Positions 13,801-29,000 of a stretch of DNA of 64,000 nt are shown piece by piece. The DNA lies in contig OU452201.1 in assembly GCA_911728435.2 (NCBI GenBank), positions 7,626,001 to 7,690,000 of the forward strand, read 5' to 3'. The notes under the pieces were generated by a model. The model made no database searches and had not been told where the DNA came from. It saw only the letters and a program-made list of their open reading frames with translations. The position numbers were made by a program, and so were the translations under genes. The stretch comes from Apoderus coryli (lineage: Eukaryota; Arthropoda; Insecta; Coleoptera; Attelabidae). Each line of letters starts with the position of its first letter. Position 1 is the stretch's first letter.

Positions 13801-16800
13801 AACATTTTAAACTAAAACTGCAGGAAATTTAATTACGTTATTTGGTTGCAAACATAGTAAAATGCTAAAACACCAAAGTAAAAGAATCGGAGTAAAATTT
13901 TCTATTTAAAAACGCTGTTAGTCATTCACAAAAATGGTCTTAGTACGCATAGTAATCCGAAAAACTACAGTTATTTAGTAGACGGCCTCAAAATCCTTAC
14001 ACAATGTTCAATTCCATATTTTCCGTTGCCCTGAAGGAATATTATAGTGATTTTTGCTTTTTTTTATTTGGTAAAAGAAAAATAATTCCAAGTATTGTGT
14101 TTTTAATGAAAAATCTCTAATTTGAATTTGTGCTGAACTTTTAATTGGCTGCATCGAACCGTATCATATTCCAATCTATTTATTATATTGGCAAACTTGT
14201 AGTAAAATCCAGTAGCGTCTTTACAAAATATTTTAGAGAGTTTAAAAAACTTCCCCAACAACTCTGTAGTGTTTTTAGAAGTTATTTTAGATCCAGTTCC
14301 ATTTGATCAATGATTTTATTATTATTTTTGAGACTTTTTTTATATTTTAGCCATCGTCACGCAACGCCACTGTGTAAATTTCTTATAAGAGCATCTTCAC
14401 GCGTTCTGCAAATGTTTGAATTTTGTTTAGCTGCATTGCTTGCCGCAACTCGTTGCCTATTCTTCGTCTATATTTCCCAGTGGAGAGTTCTTTTTGACCT
14501 TTTCCCAACCGTCTTACATTTTCAATGCAAAAATGGAAAATATACCGCGATGAACTTTTCCATGCATGAATGTATTCATAAATATCAGCATTTTTAAGTT
14601 GAGTACTTAAGAAATCATTTTTGTAGAGCTATTAAGCAAAATGTTTTGCAACTTTAATATACGATGTTTTTCTGTTACTATTGTAGCCTTGCTGAACAAT
14701 GCTGACCTTGAAAATGGCAATTTTAAAGTCAAATCATATTTAGAAACAGGATTTTATTTTGTAAAGATATTCTGTTTCTGAATTTTTTTATCTTAATAAT
14801 TTTCCGATATAAAATAGCTCATTTTTTTAACTGTTAGCTAGACTTTGAATGAAAAGCGACCAAGATGCAAAAGTTACTTAATACTCCAAGTTTCGCATAT
14901 CAACTTTAGAAAGTAATGAAGCTTGATCTAGTTTTTCTGCCAGCGTAGGCACTATCTATATTATAGACTAAATACTTCTAGAATCAACATATTCAACTTG
15001 CGTTTTTATTTCTCTAATATCAATGATGATTTAGATCTAACCTCACTGGCTCTATTTTATTTTTTGTTTAAAACTTTCAGAATAATCATTCTGCTTTCTT
15101 GAATCATTTGGACGGCTCCTTTTACGATTCAAGAATCTCGCTAGAAACTAGAGGTCCTTATATTATTCAGTTTTGTCTGGTTTCTCAATTCACTTTATAA
15201 AATTGCAAGACCGACTAACTTTCGTGCCTATCTCTAGTCCTGAATTATATAAATTGCAACATGTATGCATTTTACAACGTACCATACCAGAAATTTCTCC
15301 TGCTGCCACAGTACATTTATTTCCAATGTATGTACGAATGTTTTTGTAATATTCAAGAGAGCTTCCGCTCTTAGTTTTAAAATATAATTGAATTGAGGTT
15401 GGTAGTCTTATCTTATTTAAGATGTTGCGGGATTATCCGAGATATAGGACGCAGAAAAAAACATAAATTACTTGGATTAAATGGAAGCAAAATGAAACTA
15501 CCGTAATTGAGGAGGAACTTCCGTGGAAATAAGAAGAAGATGGTGGGTGGATTTCATTTATAGCTTTATTTCGCGGCTAGAAAGCTGTTTGACATAATTA
15601 AAATGAAAAATTATTGAAATACGGGCAGATTGTCTGGGGTGGAGCTTTGCCTGATATTTATTAAGCATAGTGAAACGCAAAGAATACCTATACCTGTTTT
15701 AATAATTTTTGGTTGGCATAAATAGGGATATTACTGACAAAGGAGACATACTTAATCGTCACCCACACACAGATAGTTGGAACTCTTATGGAATATAATG
15801 AAGTAAGTTGATAAAGGGTTTGGTGTCATTGAGAAAGTGTGCGCTTAGAATGCCTAAGGTTCTGGGTTCGATTCCCAGCTCTGGCAATATGTTTTTTTCT
15901 AATTTTTGGATAAAGTAGTTATATATATATATATACAAAGAAAAATGAAAATAAACTAACTTGTACGAATCAAAAAAATCTCGTGACACAAGCTGGATTT
16001 GAACCAACATCTCCCAATTGCCGGTCAGGTGTTTTAACCAATTAAACTATCGTGGCACATGAATGAAACTTCTTTAATTCGTACATGCCTTGCTTCCTAT
16101 GTGCTGTGCTACGCCTCGACCTTTTAATTCAAAGGCAACATAGACTACACACTGCCATAATGCAATGTTATTTCTCTTTTGCTCATCGCAAATAAATATA
16201 AATAAACAAACAAACAAAGATATTCAACTAAGTTGACAGAGTATAGTATATCACCGATATACAAAGAAAAATGAAAATAAACTAACTTGTACGAATCAAA
16301 AAAATCTCGTGACACAAGCTGGATTTGAACCAACATCTCCCAATTGCCGGTCAGGTGTTTTAACCAATTAAACTATCGTGGCACATGAATGAAACTTCTT
16401 TAATTCGTACATGCCTTGCTTCCTATGTGCTGTGCTACGCCTCGACCTTTTAATTCAAAGGCAACATAGACTACACACTGCCATAAAGCAATGTTATTTC
16501 TCTTTTGCTCATCGCAAATAAATATAAATAAACAAACAAACAAAGATATTCAACTAAGTTGACAGAGTATAGTATATCACCGATATACAAAGAAAAATGA
16601 AAATAAACTAACTTGTACGAATCAAAAAAATCTCGTGACACAAGCTGGATTTGAACCAACATCTTTGGGGGATTATGGTATTGTGTAGTCTATGTTGCCT
16701 TTGAATTAAAAGGTCGAGGCGTAGCACAGCACATAGGAAGCAAGGCATGTACGAATTAAAGAAGTTTCATTCATGTGCCACGATAGTTTAATTGGTTAAA

Positions 16801-16951
16801 ACACCTGACCGGCAATTGGGAGATGTTGGTTCAAATCCAGCTTGTGTCACGAGATTTTTTTGATTCGTACAAGTTAGTTTATTTTCATTTTTCTTTGTAT
16901 ATCGGTGATATACTATACTCTGTCAACTTAGTTGAATATCTTTGTTTGTTT

Positions 16952-17029
<78 letters not shown>

Positions 17030-20000
17030 TGTTGAGAAAGTTTTGAGGCGACTCAACCGATTTTTAATAATGCAAAGTATAGAAAATAGTCTCTCAGCTG
17101 CAGTACTACCACGTGATAACCTGATTATTAAATTTGAAATTTCGGGGAATCCCAAATCATTACAAGTAATTGCTCGGAAAACACAAAATTACTATTTGCA
17201 GCAAATGTAAACCGAATTCAGTTTGTCCACCAGCAGTAAGAAAGTTTAATTTTTATGGAGAATAAAAAAATTTAAAAATGCCCTACATTACAATCGATAA
17301 AAAAATGTATTCGTAACAATTATTATTCAATTTTTGCAGATTGTGCTTGGCTTTATTGCCTTTTTGAGATTTCGTACTGAAATTGGCGGTTTGTTCAAAT
17401 TGCAGTACTGACGTACTGAATTTGTCAAATTTTTAGTGAACTCAGTACAATTGTAATTGTATTTTTGCTTTAGAATTGTCCTAAGGGTACTTCAAAATGC
17501 TTCAATCCGCCTTTATTTCAATTTTCTTTAGCGCGTTCCCAAATACTTTCTCTATTGGTCGGGAAAGTAAAATGTTTCCATTATCATCTTAATAAATCTC
17601 GTAATTTTAAACACCGTTTTAGTTTTATTACTTTAAAATTTTGTCTGGTCTATACAAAATATTAACGCTCATTATTCAGTGTAGCCTTCGTATAGCAAGC
17701 TTCTCGCATAGGCCTCGTAATTTAAAATTATTTGACTGCGTGCAGCTGCAGTCAACAAGGCATTGATCGATCGTAAATAAAGGACCCCGCCAATGTGATC
17801 CTTCTAGAGGATCTTGTCTTGTCTGAGCTTGCCCGAATACTATACCTTTAAATTACTTTTTACACAGGTTAGTACGAGAATTCTTTATATATTTTTCTGT
17901 TTTAGCGTATGTACCTAAGATTATATACATTTCACATACCGTGATTGAACTTCAACAAGCCCATGTTATTGCCGCATATACTAGATGCTTACTCAATTGT
18001 TTAAATCAAATAATCTAAGCGCCTTAAGCGTATACATATGAGATTTTAGTGTGACGACATGATGAATATACAAACTGCAATTATTGATCTGAGCTTCAAA
18101 TAAGGCTGCCTCCTTCCTAAGGCGATATCTATTTTCCCCATATGCTAGTTATGCTAATTTGAATCAACATATTTAAGGGTGTTTTGGATTCCGCGAAATA
18201 GAAGTTAGTGATTTATTAGTATCCTATCGTCATAATCAAGCCACTCTGCAAGATGCAGAAATAGTTACAATATTACCTTGGTGTGAGGAGGCAGTTTCAT
18301 ATTTAATTTTTCAATTACACCAAGTTGCGTCCTTTTCATTTCCCATTCTATGAGTCTGAATATATGAGTGTGAAAAATACCCATCTCCAACTTTTGCCTT
18401 TCCATTCTTCCTCCATTCTTTTCATCTCACAGTGAAATAAAAAAAAAATAAATAATGGCGTTAAGGTCGAGTTAACCCATTAATATAAGAACTGTTTTTT
18501 AGCTCTGACGAACAAATTGAATTGGAGATTATGAGCCCAAGAGCGTATCAAAAATTAATATAACGTATACTAATAAAAAAAAAAAATCCGCGCTGATAAA
18601 TGGACAGATTTTTTGTGCATAGAATATGATAACACTGTTGTTGATAATGTCAGTCCTCATCCCATGCTTTAACGATTTTTCATAGTAGAATGTTCGTTTT
18701 TGTTGTTCGGAAAACTTGGCTCTACGCCTTGAATATCTTTTCTATCGCAGATATTGATTTTTCAACCAAATAAAACCGGATAGGTCAGCTTCGGACTTTT
18801 ATTTCCTCAATTCTATCGCTTTTAAAGTTTTTAATTTGGAGTTTGTCGTGATATAAATATAGGATATTAAAAAAAACCTCCTTAAAGTGATTAACGTATT
18901 TATGGCAGTAAATTTCCAGGGTTGGTCTTTCAAAAAACTTGGTAAACTGAAATAACTTTAATTCTTCTCCAATAAAATCAATTAAAGAAATAGTTATCAC
19001 TATATTTTCGTATTTTTGAACCTTCCTCTTGTATATCTTTACTGTTTTTATTTTTAGGGATGTAGAACGTATAAAAATTATACTAACTTGCAGTTTAAAA
19101 CTATATTGTTTTGGTTTCAGCATAATTTTATAAAAAATAATAATAAACCTGAAGAACTCGCAAATAATGCGACGAAACGACATGGAAATAAAAATGAAAT
19201 ATTTTTATTTCCTAAGATAATTGTATTATTATACGAACCTACATTCCTAAAAATAAAAACAGTAAAGATAAAGAAATAGTAGTTGTAAGATGACCAACAG
19301 AGTTTCCTCAAGACAAAAAGCCTTAGATTTATCAAATTTTAAGTTTAAAAACAATTCCACAGGCAATGGGTTTGCCTCTAATGTTGTTTTAAATGAAATG
19401 AAACAAACATTGGGCCATAATCTTTCACCCCAATAAGGATTTATGACTTCACAACCAAAATATATTTATCTCTTTTAAAGGGGATTATTTTTCCAAATGC
19501 TTATTTTTTATCAACCTTTTTAGTAGAATGCTATAATTGTCACTATATTTTCTGTTATCGCTTCGCGATACGTATCTGCGATAGAAAAATCAGAACAATT
19601 TTTCGGGCTTAGAATTCTGTTCTATTGTTCCGTATTGGGTAACAGCCAGTTTCAACATATCAAAAATTACGTAACTATACGTTGTGTCGACAGTAATAAT
19701 TTAAAGACGGCCCTGTAGGATTAGACATCAGCCTGCAGGCGAATTTCATGTTATAAAGCAATCTGAAAAGCTCTAAAAGTTTGGTAGAGCACATAGACCT
19801 ATATACGTTTTGCTGTAGAACTGAAAAGAAATTGCTTTCGGAAATTATTGGCAACAGTAAATGCATGTATATGGTTGTTTATATAACGGCTTTGGATCGA
19901 TTTTTCGTTCCAAACGGTTCAGTTTGACATCTTGTTCTTCAAATAGGTAGATGAAATATAAAAGCTCGCGCTTATTTAACAGATTTATCACTAAAATGCT

Positions 20001-23000
20001 CCAATTTACGGCTTTTTTCCTGGATAACTTTAGGCAACTACGTTAAAACAAATTCCTGACTCATCTCTAATTATTTTTTGATAAAAAAAATCGGTCCACT
20101 GGTTTACAGAAAGAAAGAAATAGAGAAAAGCGTTAGATCAAAAAAAACTTATTTTGAAGCGCCCTGTATATAGAAATGTTATGAAACAGTTATAATACCT
20201 AATAAAACCAACCAACATGGGTAATTATTAGCTTCTTCCTTTCGATTGCACGTTTAAAGAATGACCAATTAGTTAATAAAGTTAGGTTTGACTCACATTT
20301 TTACACCGACAATGTTGTGCTATAAAAGGACCTCATAAACAATAATGTACATACATTGACGAAAAAGATTTTACACTTTATAGGTTCCACATACACAATA
20401 ATAACATGCCATAAAACAATTTAGAGATCATAATTTTATCTATGTAAGTGTAGGTATACCAAGGGAGGAAAACCAATTAAAAACACTAAACAAATTTATA
20501 TTTGCACCTCAATAACCGACAACAATTTTAATGAGCAACTATGGATCCAGCAGTTTCCTTTTTAATAAATAATATAAGAATTGGCCCCCGTCCTTTTGCA
20601 CACGGCACGCTGCTTTATTTGAAGATGTTTCACCCAGAAATAATAGTACCTAATGCTAAAGATTAATGTAAATTAATAAAATTACATAAATATTCCCTTG
20701 CATCTAGCAAATATTATTTTTTTAAACCCTTCCCCTACGCCCTATGAGTCTCCAAATATAATCAGTTCCTCGCCATGTTCAATAGTAATTTTGAACCAAA
20801 TTTAGTTAAAATCCGTTGAGCCAAAACGCTGATTTACGTCTGAAGTGACCCTAAACACGTATTTCTGCAGAATTTTTTTTTCATGAAACTAATATATTAT
20901 ACGAAATGAAATATGTGTATTGCATATGTAATAGATTTTGCACAAAATCTCATGCAAGAGCATCGCCTGATGGTAAAAATAATTGATATACACAGATATA
21001 TTCGAAATACCTATATATTCAAGAATATTTTCACCGCGACCATCTAGTAGTTATATAGTTTGTAATATCGTGTTCAAAATATATTCATCATTTGTTACAT
21101 AGTCATCCTATATTTTAAGGCTTCCTATATGTGAGACAACCAGGCCATATTACAAATATATATGATAAAGGTAGAGGTTGGCATTATAAGGGTGTAAAAT
21201 TTAAGCTCCCTTTTCTTTAATATATGTAGCTTCATAAATAACGGAGCATAACTGTTAGATAGTTGGTTGTTTCGGAAAAATATACGCATATGCACACACG
21301 AATTGACAACACTGTTTTCTATAAGAGTCGATTTGGCAGTTTATGAGTTGGTGGAACCATTGGTTCATATGTCTTCAAAAATGATCAAAAGCTTACAGAA
21401 CAACGGAAAAGATATTTCACGAACAAATACTTGCAAGTAAACTCGTTAAAAGTTTTAATTAACTGTTAATTCTCTCCTGGATAGGGGAGTTTCAGCACAC
21501 AAACAGTTTAGAGGCAGTGTTTTTATTAATTAATCTGATTGATCTTAATGCATATGCAAATTTCTTTTGAATCTATTAAATCCAGTGGCCGCTTCTGTAT
21601 AATCTACATATAGGTACATAACACACTCGCCAAACGTTGTCGTATACTCTGATTTTGCATTAAACCTATGCTGCATCTATATATGAATCTTATGCTGCAA
21701 GATTGGTTTGGTAGGTGCTAATGTCTTAGTGCAATTAAACACTGGCAACTATGTTTAATGGAATGGCGATAGCCGGTCGTCAGGTGGTTGTACCTCGTTG
21801 TATAGGGTATATGCCGGAGATTATAGCTTAAAGCCTGCTACAGACAAAATTACAGTTTTATGGTAAAGCTGGGTTTACCTTAGGTAGAAATTTGTATATG
21901 GTTTAAAATTTATATGGAGACAAAATAATTACACAATAAAATAAAATTAAATACTTAAATATTTTTCATTTTACTGATTATTTAGATGAAGGGTTGCTTG
22001 ATATGACAAGCCGCCACTGATTATATCCCCGTATATATTTAATCACAAAATCAAATCTCGCAGTAATTAATAAAATTCAAACTCTCGGGCATATCTACAT
22101 AAATAAACAAACGGATCGTAATATTGCGCAATATTTGTTCCATACAAATGTTTTAGCAAAATATTTTGCATGATAGTGGCAATAAATAGCGTCATTAACT
22201 TTCCGTTATTTTAAATTTGTTAATAATTTTTGTATTTTGATGCAATTAGAGGTTTTCTTTACAAACTGTTTTCATGGTTTCGTTAGCTTACAATTTGAAG
22301 GCTTGCTTCAAGAGATCTGCAGGTTACAGCAGACCTTATTTGATGTTTAACATTCTTATTTGCTGTCATGTTATTAGAAGCCATATAGTATCTTTTGGGA
22401 AGGGTTTTGCAAGACTGATTTCATGCTGTTTCGTATTTATAATCTTCTCAATCACGTAGATTTTTAAATGATTTGCATATATATATATATATATATTCAT
22501 TTACATGGAATTCAAATCTTGCAAAAAGGTGGAAAGTTCTACTTTAAACACCTCTTATGATTATTGTATATCTGTCAAATGTATTGCGATTCCTTGAAGT
22601 TTGACTATTTGCCTGCTGCATGCCCCGGATTGATTGATTTTAGAAATCGGATAACTGCGGGATGTTTTTCCAAGAGTTTGTCAGTCAATGACAAGAAAAT
22701 TGGATTATTCAAAACAACTATTTCCAGGATGCAAGAGCTTCAAGTAAGCAGCTTTAGGTACATATAATTCGGTTTAAAAAAAAGTCCTTATCATGGAAGC
22801 AAACCGGATTTCCAAACAGCATCAAGGGACAAAATACTCTTAGGATTCGCCTATGTGTTTATTATTGAGAACCTGCAAAGAAGTTATCAAAAACCAACAA
22901 GGAAATCCTTGAAAATAATAAACATGCGAAGATACAATAGACCAGACCTCGTAAATTTAACTAAGACCCCAAGCCCAAGCATTAAATCGTTGTTACATAT

Positions 23001-26000
23001 ATTAACTTAATCAGTCTTTCCGCGCACGGTTGTTATTCTAGCTAAGAGCCAGTGAATAAAAACATGAAGGGGAAAAAAGTGCTACAGACGACTATAACCA
23101 CGCAATTTCATTAAATTCCCTCTTATATCACTATTTAATAATACCTTGTTGTTTTCATTTCTCAAATTTCCCATCACATCAACGTATTAATGGTTTTATG
23201 ATATTATTTTTTCCGCTCTTCTAGCAAATTGATGAAAATTCCCAAAAGAGATGGAATCCAAAGAATATATTCATTTTATTATGTACGTAGGTATCCATAG
23301 AGAGGTGTTAACGCTTGCGCAATACATATTATTTCGATCAATATACTGTATTTATATAGTTTTATTGTTAGAGATGTGTTCCTCAAGGAAAAATTTCCTA
23401 TTATGTCACACCTGGAATATAATACAGCTATCTATCTATTCAATAAGGACTTCGTACATATAGAGTGCTATTTAGAGACTCTATGTTTTAGAGCCTTCAA
23501 AATGTAGCTCTATTTTTAGCATAGCACACATTGATAATAACAAGTGTTCACTTGCATGACAGGAAAAAGAAGAATGTATTAAAGGACAAATTTCTTGCAC
23601 TCCCTATAAGCTCGTGACCATCCCATCGCCAGTGCATCGAAATCAAAATGAGCGGTGTACCAGTGGAGAGATGTAAGGAACATTGCTCTATACGTATCCT
23701 GAACATTATCAACAATAGATATTATTGTAACAAAACGCCAAAACGGGTTTTCTAAGAAATAAGATACTTTTGTTGAATATTATTTTAAAGATTGTAAATG
23801 TTTCAGCACATCTTTTAAATAGTAAAGCTATTATCTAAGGACCTTCGCTCAAAGGTAATAAATTATCTTAACGTCATCTTTATTTTATGGGCTAGCTATC
23901 ATGGTTTTTCCCACACCTAAGTATGATTAACTTAAAAGGGCTCGAAAAGATGTGTGGTAGCGTTTTCTGGGGATTGAAAATTCATTATATAATAATTGTA
24001 TTGTGGGTTTTCATGATATGACAGAATGTTGAGGCCGAATCTGTAAGTCTTACTGATGTTTAACTTTCCCATAATGCATTATGGGACATCTTCGCACATT
24101 TACCCATCGGGTACTGAACTGTTAACTGTGGTTTTTCGAGCGAGTGTTATGAGCAGATATTTTGCAAATTCATGGCTCGACGATCGCCTTAATTCGGCGG
24201 ATTACTAGCTGTAGGCTTCTTTAAAAAAAAGTTATGTTAATTTAGGAAGACATGATTTAATTAATCAAAAAACACTATAAAACTAAGAGTTAAATACAAA
24301 GTGTTTAAATAATAAATAAGACTATGTTTGTATACTCAATTTGGCATATTTGAAATGAGCAACTAGTGAATGGTTGAATTGATTTCCGTGAAAATAGTGT
24401 AAAATTTCAACAAAACTCAATAGTCCTAACCAATGAACCGTGATGGAGTTCTTATATTTTAAGCATACCTATCAAAAACTCATGAATAATACAAGCAATA
24501 ATTAAGCCATATTGCTAGTGCTTTTACACGTAAATTGATAAATACTGAAAGAGGAAAACACTTGAATAACCTATGAAAATATTTGTTTCTATAATGAAAT
24601 CGATATATGTTTATGGAAGTGTAAAATAAAATCTATACAGGATGAATACAACATCTCTATGGCCCGGTTGTACAATGAGCGTTCACCCAAAGTTCACCTT
24701 GATCTTCGGTTCAGCCGAGAAAATGCGTTGTACATTATTGGTTTTGATGGTGAACTCTCGGTGAACTTGAACGCCCGAATTTGGTCGTTCAAGCTGAGTT
24801 CAACGTTTTTTTAACCTCACTCCTGAATGTTGTGATGTTTTATTTATGTTAATATTTGTTTTTCCAAAATTCAATTTCCTACAAAAATGGATGTGTGGGA
24901 AGACATTACAGATGATGAAGATTTCTTATTATAATTAGTAAATAATGTTGCTTATCGTCGAGCCCCACACATAGAAATAGGCCAAATTATTTCAACGTTT
25001 GGAATTGACGAGTGGTAATGTTTACTGTGGATTTGATATCTGAAAGAATATCATCTTCTACAGATAAATTAAACACATCACCCTATCAGACTTTAAAGCA
25101 AGTTGGGAGGACAGTATAATATAAATGTCTTTATTAACAATAACCTGAAACATAAATTCCATTCTGTAACAAGTTGAGATGATATTGTTAAAAGGCGCAT
25201 GTTCAGCATTGTTGATATTCTTCATGAAAACCTAAGGAAATAAAGTTTATATAACAATAGAATAAAAATCATCAGTAAGAGAACCCTTTAAATATATAGT
25301 ACACAACCATAATTTACGCATAAACTAAAAACTAAGTGAAATAAAATAAAAAGAAAAAGTAGTGATAACGATAGGACTATGGGAAATTTAATAGACTTAA
25401 CAATTCAACAGACGACACTGCTCATCAAATAACATTTCAGATACTTTTAATTTAAACCTGGATATTGAGAGAGACGTAAAATTTTCAGGCAATTTCTTAT
25501 ACTCTGCAGCTATGGTATATGAAAACGACCCTTAAAATAAAGTTGTTCTATGGGGTGGTATATCAATGATATGCTTTCTTCTTATGTTTAAATTATGAAC
25601 ATGAACATCCGTCCTGGAAGTTACCGCCTTTTTCTCAGAATTAGGTTGTTCGATAACGTAGAGTTGCAGTTCACCCCATGGAGGATGCACAGGAGTACCC
25701 TAGGTGCTGTGACTTTTTGTGTCACCTTCCACAAATTCCAGATCACTAAATTTATTAAAATAATATCCTCTGTAGCAGAGAAATTAATTGCTCTTACATT
25801 ATTTTCGATAATTATATATTATAAATTTGTTTTGTTTATATTTAATATTCTAACCCTACGAAAATACAAATATAAAAAAAAACTGAAAACATCATAAATA
25901 CATCTAAAAAATATCTATTTTATAGGTTAGATTGTTATTTTTGTCTTCTCCTTATTTTATAGACTAGTTAAATGCTGGTTCAAGTAAACTTGTATTGGTA

Positions 26001-29000
26001 CAACGCTCGAGACACTGAACTGAATTCAAGAGTGAACTCATAGTGACCTGCAGTTCACGGGAACTAATGGTAAACCATCGTTTGTACAACCGGGCCTTAG
26101 TGATCTTTTATTAGCATCAAATTAGGTACATTGAAATTACTTTACTAAGGAATCATCAGCGACAGTGTAGGACAAATCTAATGGTTCATGATGGTCACAT
26201 AATTATGTGTGACCCCCGTACCCTAGTGTTATGTCCCATAACATTTTAAAATAACGTTTAGACCAATATTGCTGTCCATAATGGCTTCATTTTTTCTTTA
26301 TTTAAATACTTCATCCTTAATATACTTAAGTTTAATTAAATCCCTACATGCTTATAACGGGTGTTTCAAAGTTGAACAACAATACACCCTGTATATCGGC
26401 ATCAACATAGATACTCTAGGATCAGAGATAATATACTACAGTAGAATACATAATAATAATATGTAGAAGGAATTTATACTGGTAGAATTATTGAACCAAA
26501 TTAGATTATTTGACATATCACGTAACGAGAGAGTTTTATTTAAATCTACAGAGTGTTTCAAAAAGGGGGTGCTTTTTCATTTGTGAAAAAAAGTTCCCAT
26601 AAACTGAAAAATAATTTCGTGGCATAGCGGACGAAGTTACTGGTGTTACCTACACAAGGGATCTTGTTTAATTTAGCATGGCCACAGTCTAATTCAGTAG
26701 AACCAGACCGCATGGGTCGACAGATACTGACGAATTCGTTTCGCTCTTATTATGAGCCCGTCAGAGGCCCTGCTAAACTAAACAAAATCCCTTAGTAATT
26801 TCCCAATTGGCTTGTGATCTTTGCATTTCTGCAGGACACAAATTACAGTTGGCTCATTTCAGGTTTTCACTGTATGGCTTATTTGTGTTGTTGTCTCTAT
26901 GAGTTTTAGCTACACTCGGTATTTACTTGGCAAAGGACATTATAATTTCCCGAAGGCCTAAAATAATGTCTTCAACATTATTAATAAATTCATAAGAATT
27001 TTGAGCAGAAAAAGGTTTTGTAGTGAAGCTTACACAGTCAAGAAAATTGAGCAATTCCGTGGAATAATGGATCCTAATGAAATATTTGTCTAACAAATGC
27101 TCAAGAATTTAACCTTTGGCGTATAGCACAATGCAATCATTACTGCATTTAATATAGATATTGTGGAATTATAATGACCGAATGCCTCTACACAGACAAG
27201 GAATCAATATTTTGCACCACACACAAATACGAAATATTTGTGGTTGCATTAAATCTACACAACAAATGGATATCAGATTTGGCAAGCTATACCATATTGT
27301 AGACTATATATTGCATGAAACATTTGACATTTATCTACGGTAAAAGTTTAGGAGTTTGGCCCAAAATTTTAAAGAACAGCATATTGCTTGTGATAGTGGA
27401 TAGCCTGAGTTTTTCATATAAGAAATAATCAGAGTAGAAACTGAGGCTTGAGGCATCTTAATATGAACCACGACCTATAGGACCATCGAGTATGGTTTGA
27501 ATATAAGTAGCTCTCACAGAAATCAGTGATGAAGATTGACCAAAAATCAAGTCAATCTCCTACATATTTCGTCGATGAAGCATGATGAGAATTCAATAGT
27601 TTGGAAACATATTCCTTTTAAAGAAATTTGAATACATTTTTAAACTATTATTGGTAGATGCAGGCACATTTTAATTTTTTTCTGTGCTGGATTACATGCT
27701 TTACAATTGAAATGGCTTTAATTACAAAAAAGAGTTGCTCTAAAATCCCTTTTTAATGACTAAAACAAAACAAACCTAAAGCAATTGTTTCATCAATGCC
27801 GTTTAAATAGATGATAATCTATGTAAAGTCCGATGCAGGAAGTTTTATATTATCCTTGTCAGTTTTCCCTATTGTCTAGTCATATAATGGAACTTTATAA
27901 AATGTAACCTGACTGTGCCGAATCTAAATATGCGAAGGCCAATTTTAATTCCCTTTTGTGCAACTTATTCCTGTGGGATATGTGGTTTAAATTAATTATT
28001 TACTTTTATTTATAGCATTATGTGACATTTACAACAGATGTGGATTTCGCTAAATATGATAACTATACAGCGTACGCCAAACTCGATGGCCTATTAGAAG
28101 TTTCTCGAGAACGGATGAAGATATCGATCTGGAATTTTGTTTGCGATAATATAACAATGTGAGCTCTCTTTTAGTGATAAATTGACAGATGGGGTGCTGA
28201 TACCAACTTTGAAATTTCAAACGGAACACCCTGTATTTTATTATAATTTTGGATTCCCAATCAATTTTGGACTATTTTAGTTTAACATTTCCATATACCT
28301 ATCTTCAACTGTTTTTGAATAAATAATTTATTTTGAGTTTTTTTGGTCTAAAACATGTCTCTGGAAAATATTTGCCATTTTGTCTGTTAAATAGACAGAA
28401 TCTTGAATTTTGGAAGGTAGTTCAATAACATATCAAGAATATCAACTATCTTGAGAGATTGACGCACTTGGTTACAGGGTGGTCACAAATTACTGTAATA
28501 TGCTCTACTGCTAAAAATAGGCATAAGTCAATTTTCTCAAATGGTACACCTTGTATATTATCCTTAAATACAATCAAATTTGCTTATATAGCAATAAAAA
28601 TGCACCTTACTTTTAAGTTTTGCGCTTTTTAAATGTTTATTATGTATAATATAATATAATAAATGATTTTAACATAATTTTTATTTTATTTAAAAAAACT
28701 GGCAGCAAATTCTCTGTTTGACCGAGGTGACATGAGCGGGCCCTGGTTCTTATTTATTTAGTTATATTTCTTGGAAAATACTTAACAATACATATACATT
28801 ATCTTCTTACATAGCTAAATAATGCATTAGCAAATTTAATTAAAAAACTAATTAAAAAGACAATAAATATTAAATGACAATAACACGCTAATCCTTACAA
28901 GCATACAGTAACCGCGACAACTGGGTCCTACCTAACCTTTTTCAAATTAATGACTTCACCGCTGATTCTTTGCACACCTGTAATGCTGTAAGCAAAGGCG

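Noticed and set aside
14310..14597. 95-codon plus-strand frame in futsch intron 1
   Set aside because: Hydrophobic translation of AT-rich DNA, no motif, no supporting splice sites.
15985..16848. Calling the cloverleaves functional tRNA genes
   Set aside because: Position 33 is C, the 2-71 pair is broken, and the unit is embedded in a longer repeated sequence.
16823..17210. Frames with long IYIYIY runs on both strands
   Set aside because: Translation of the (TA)n microsatellite.
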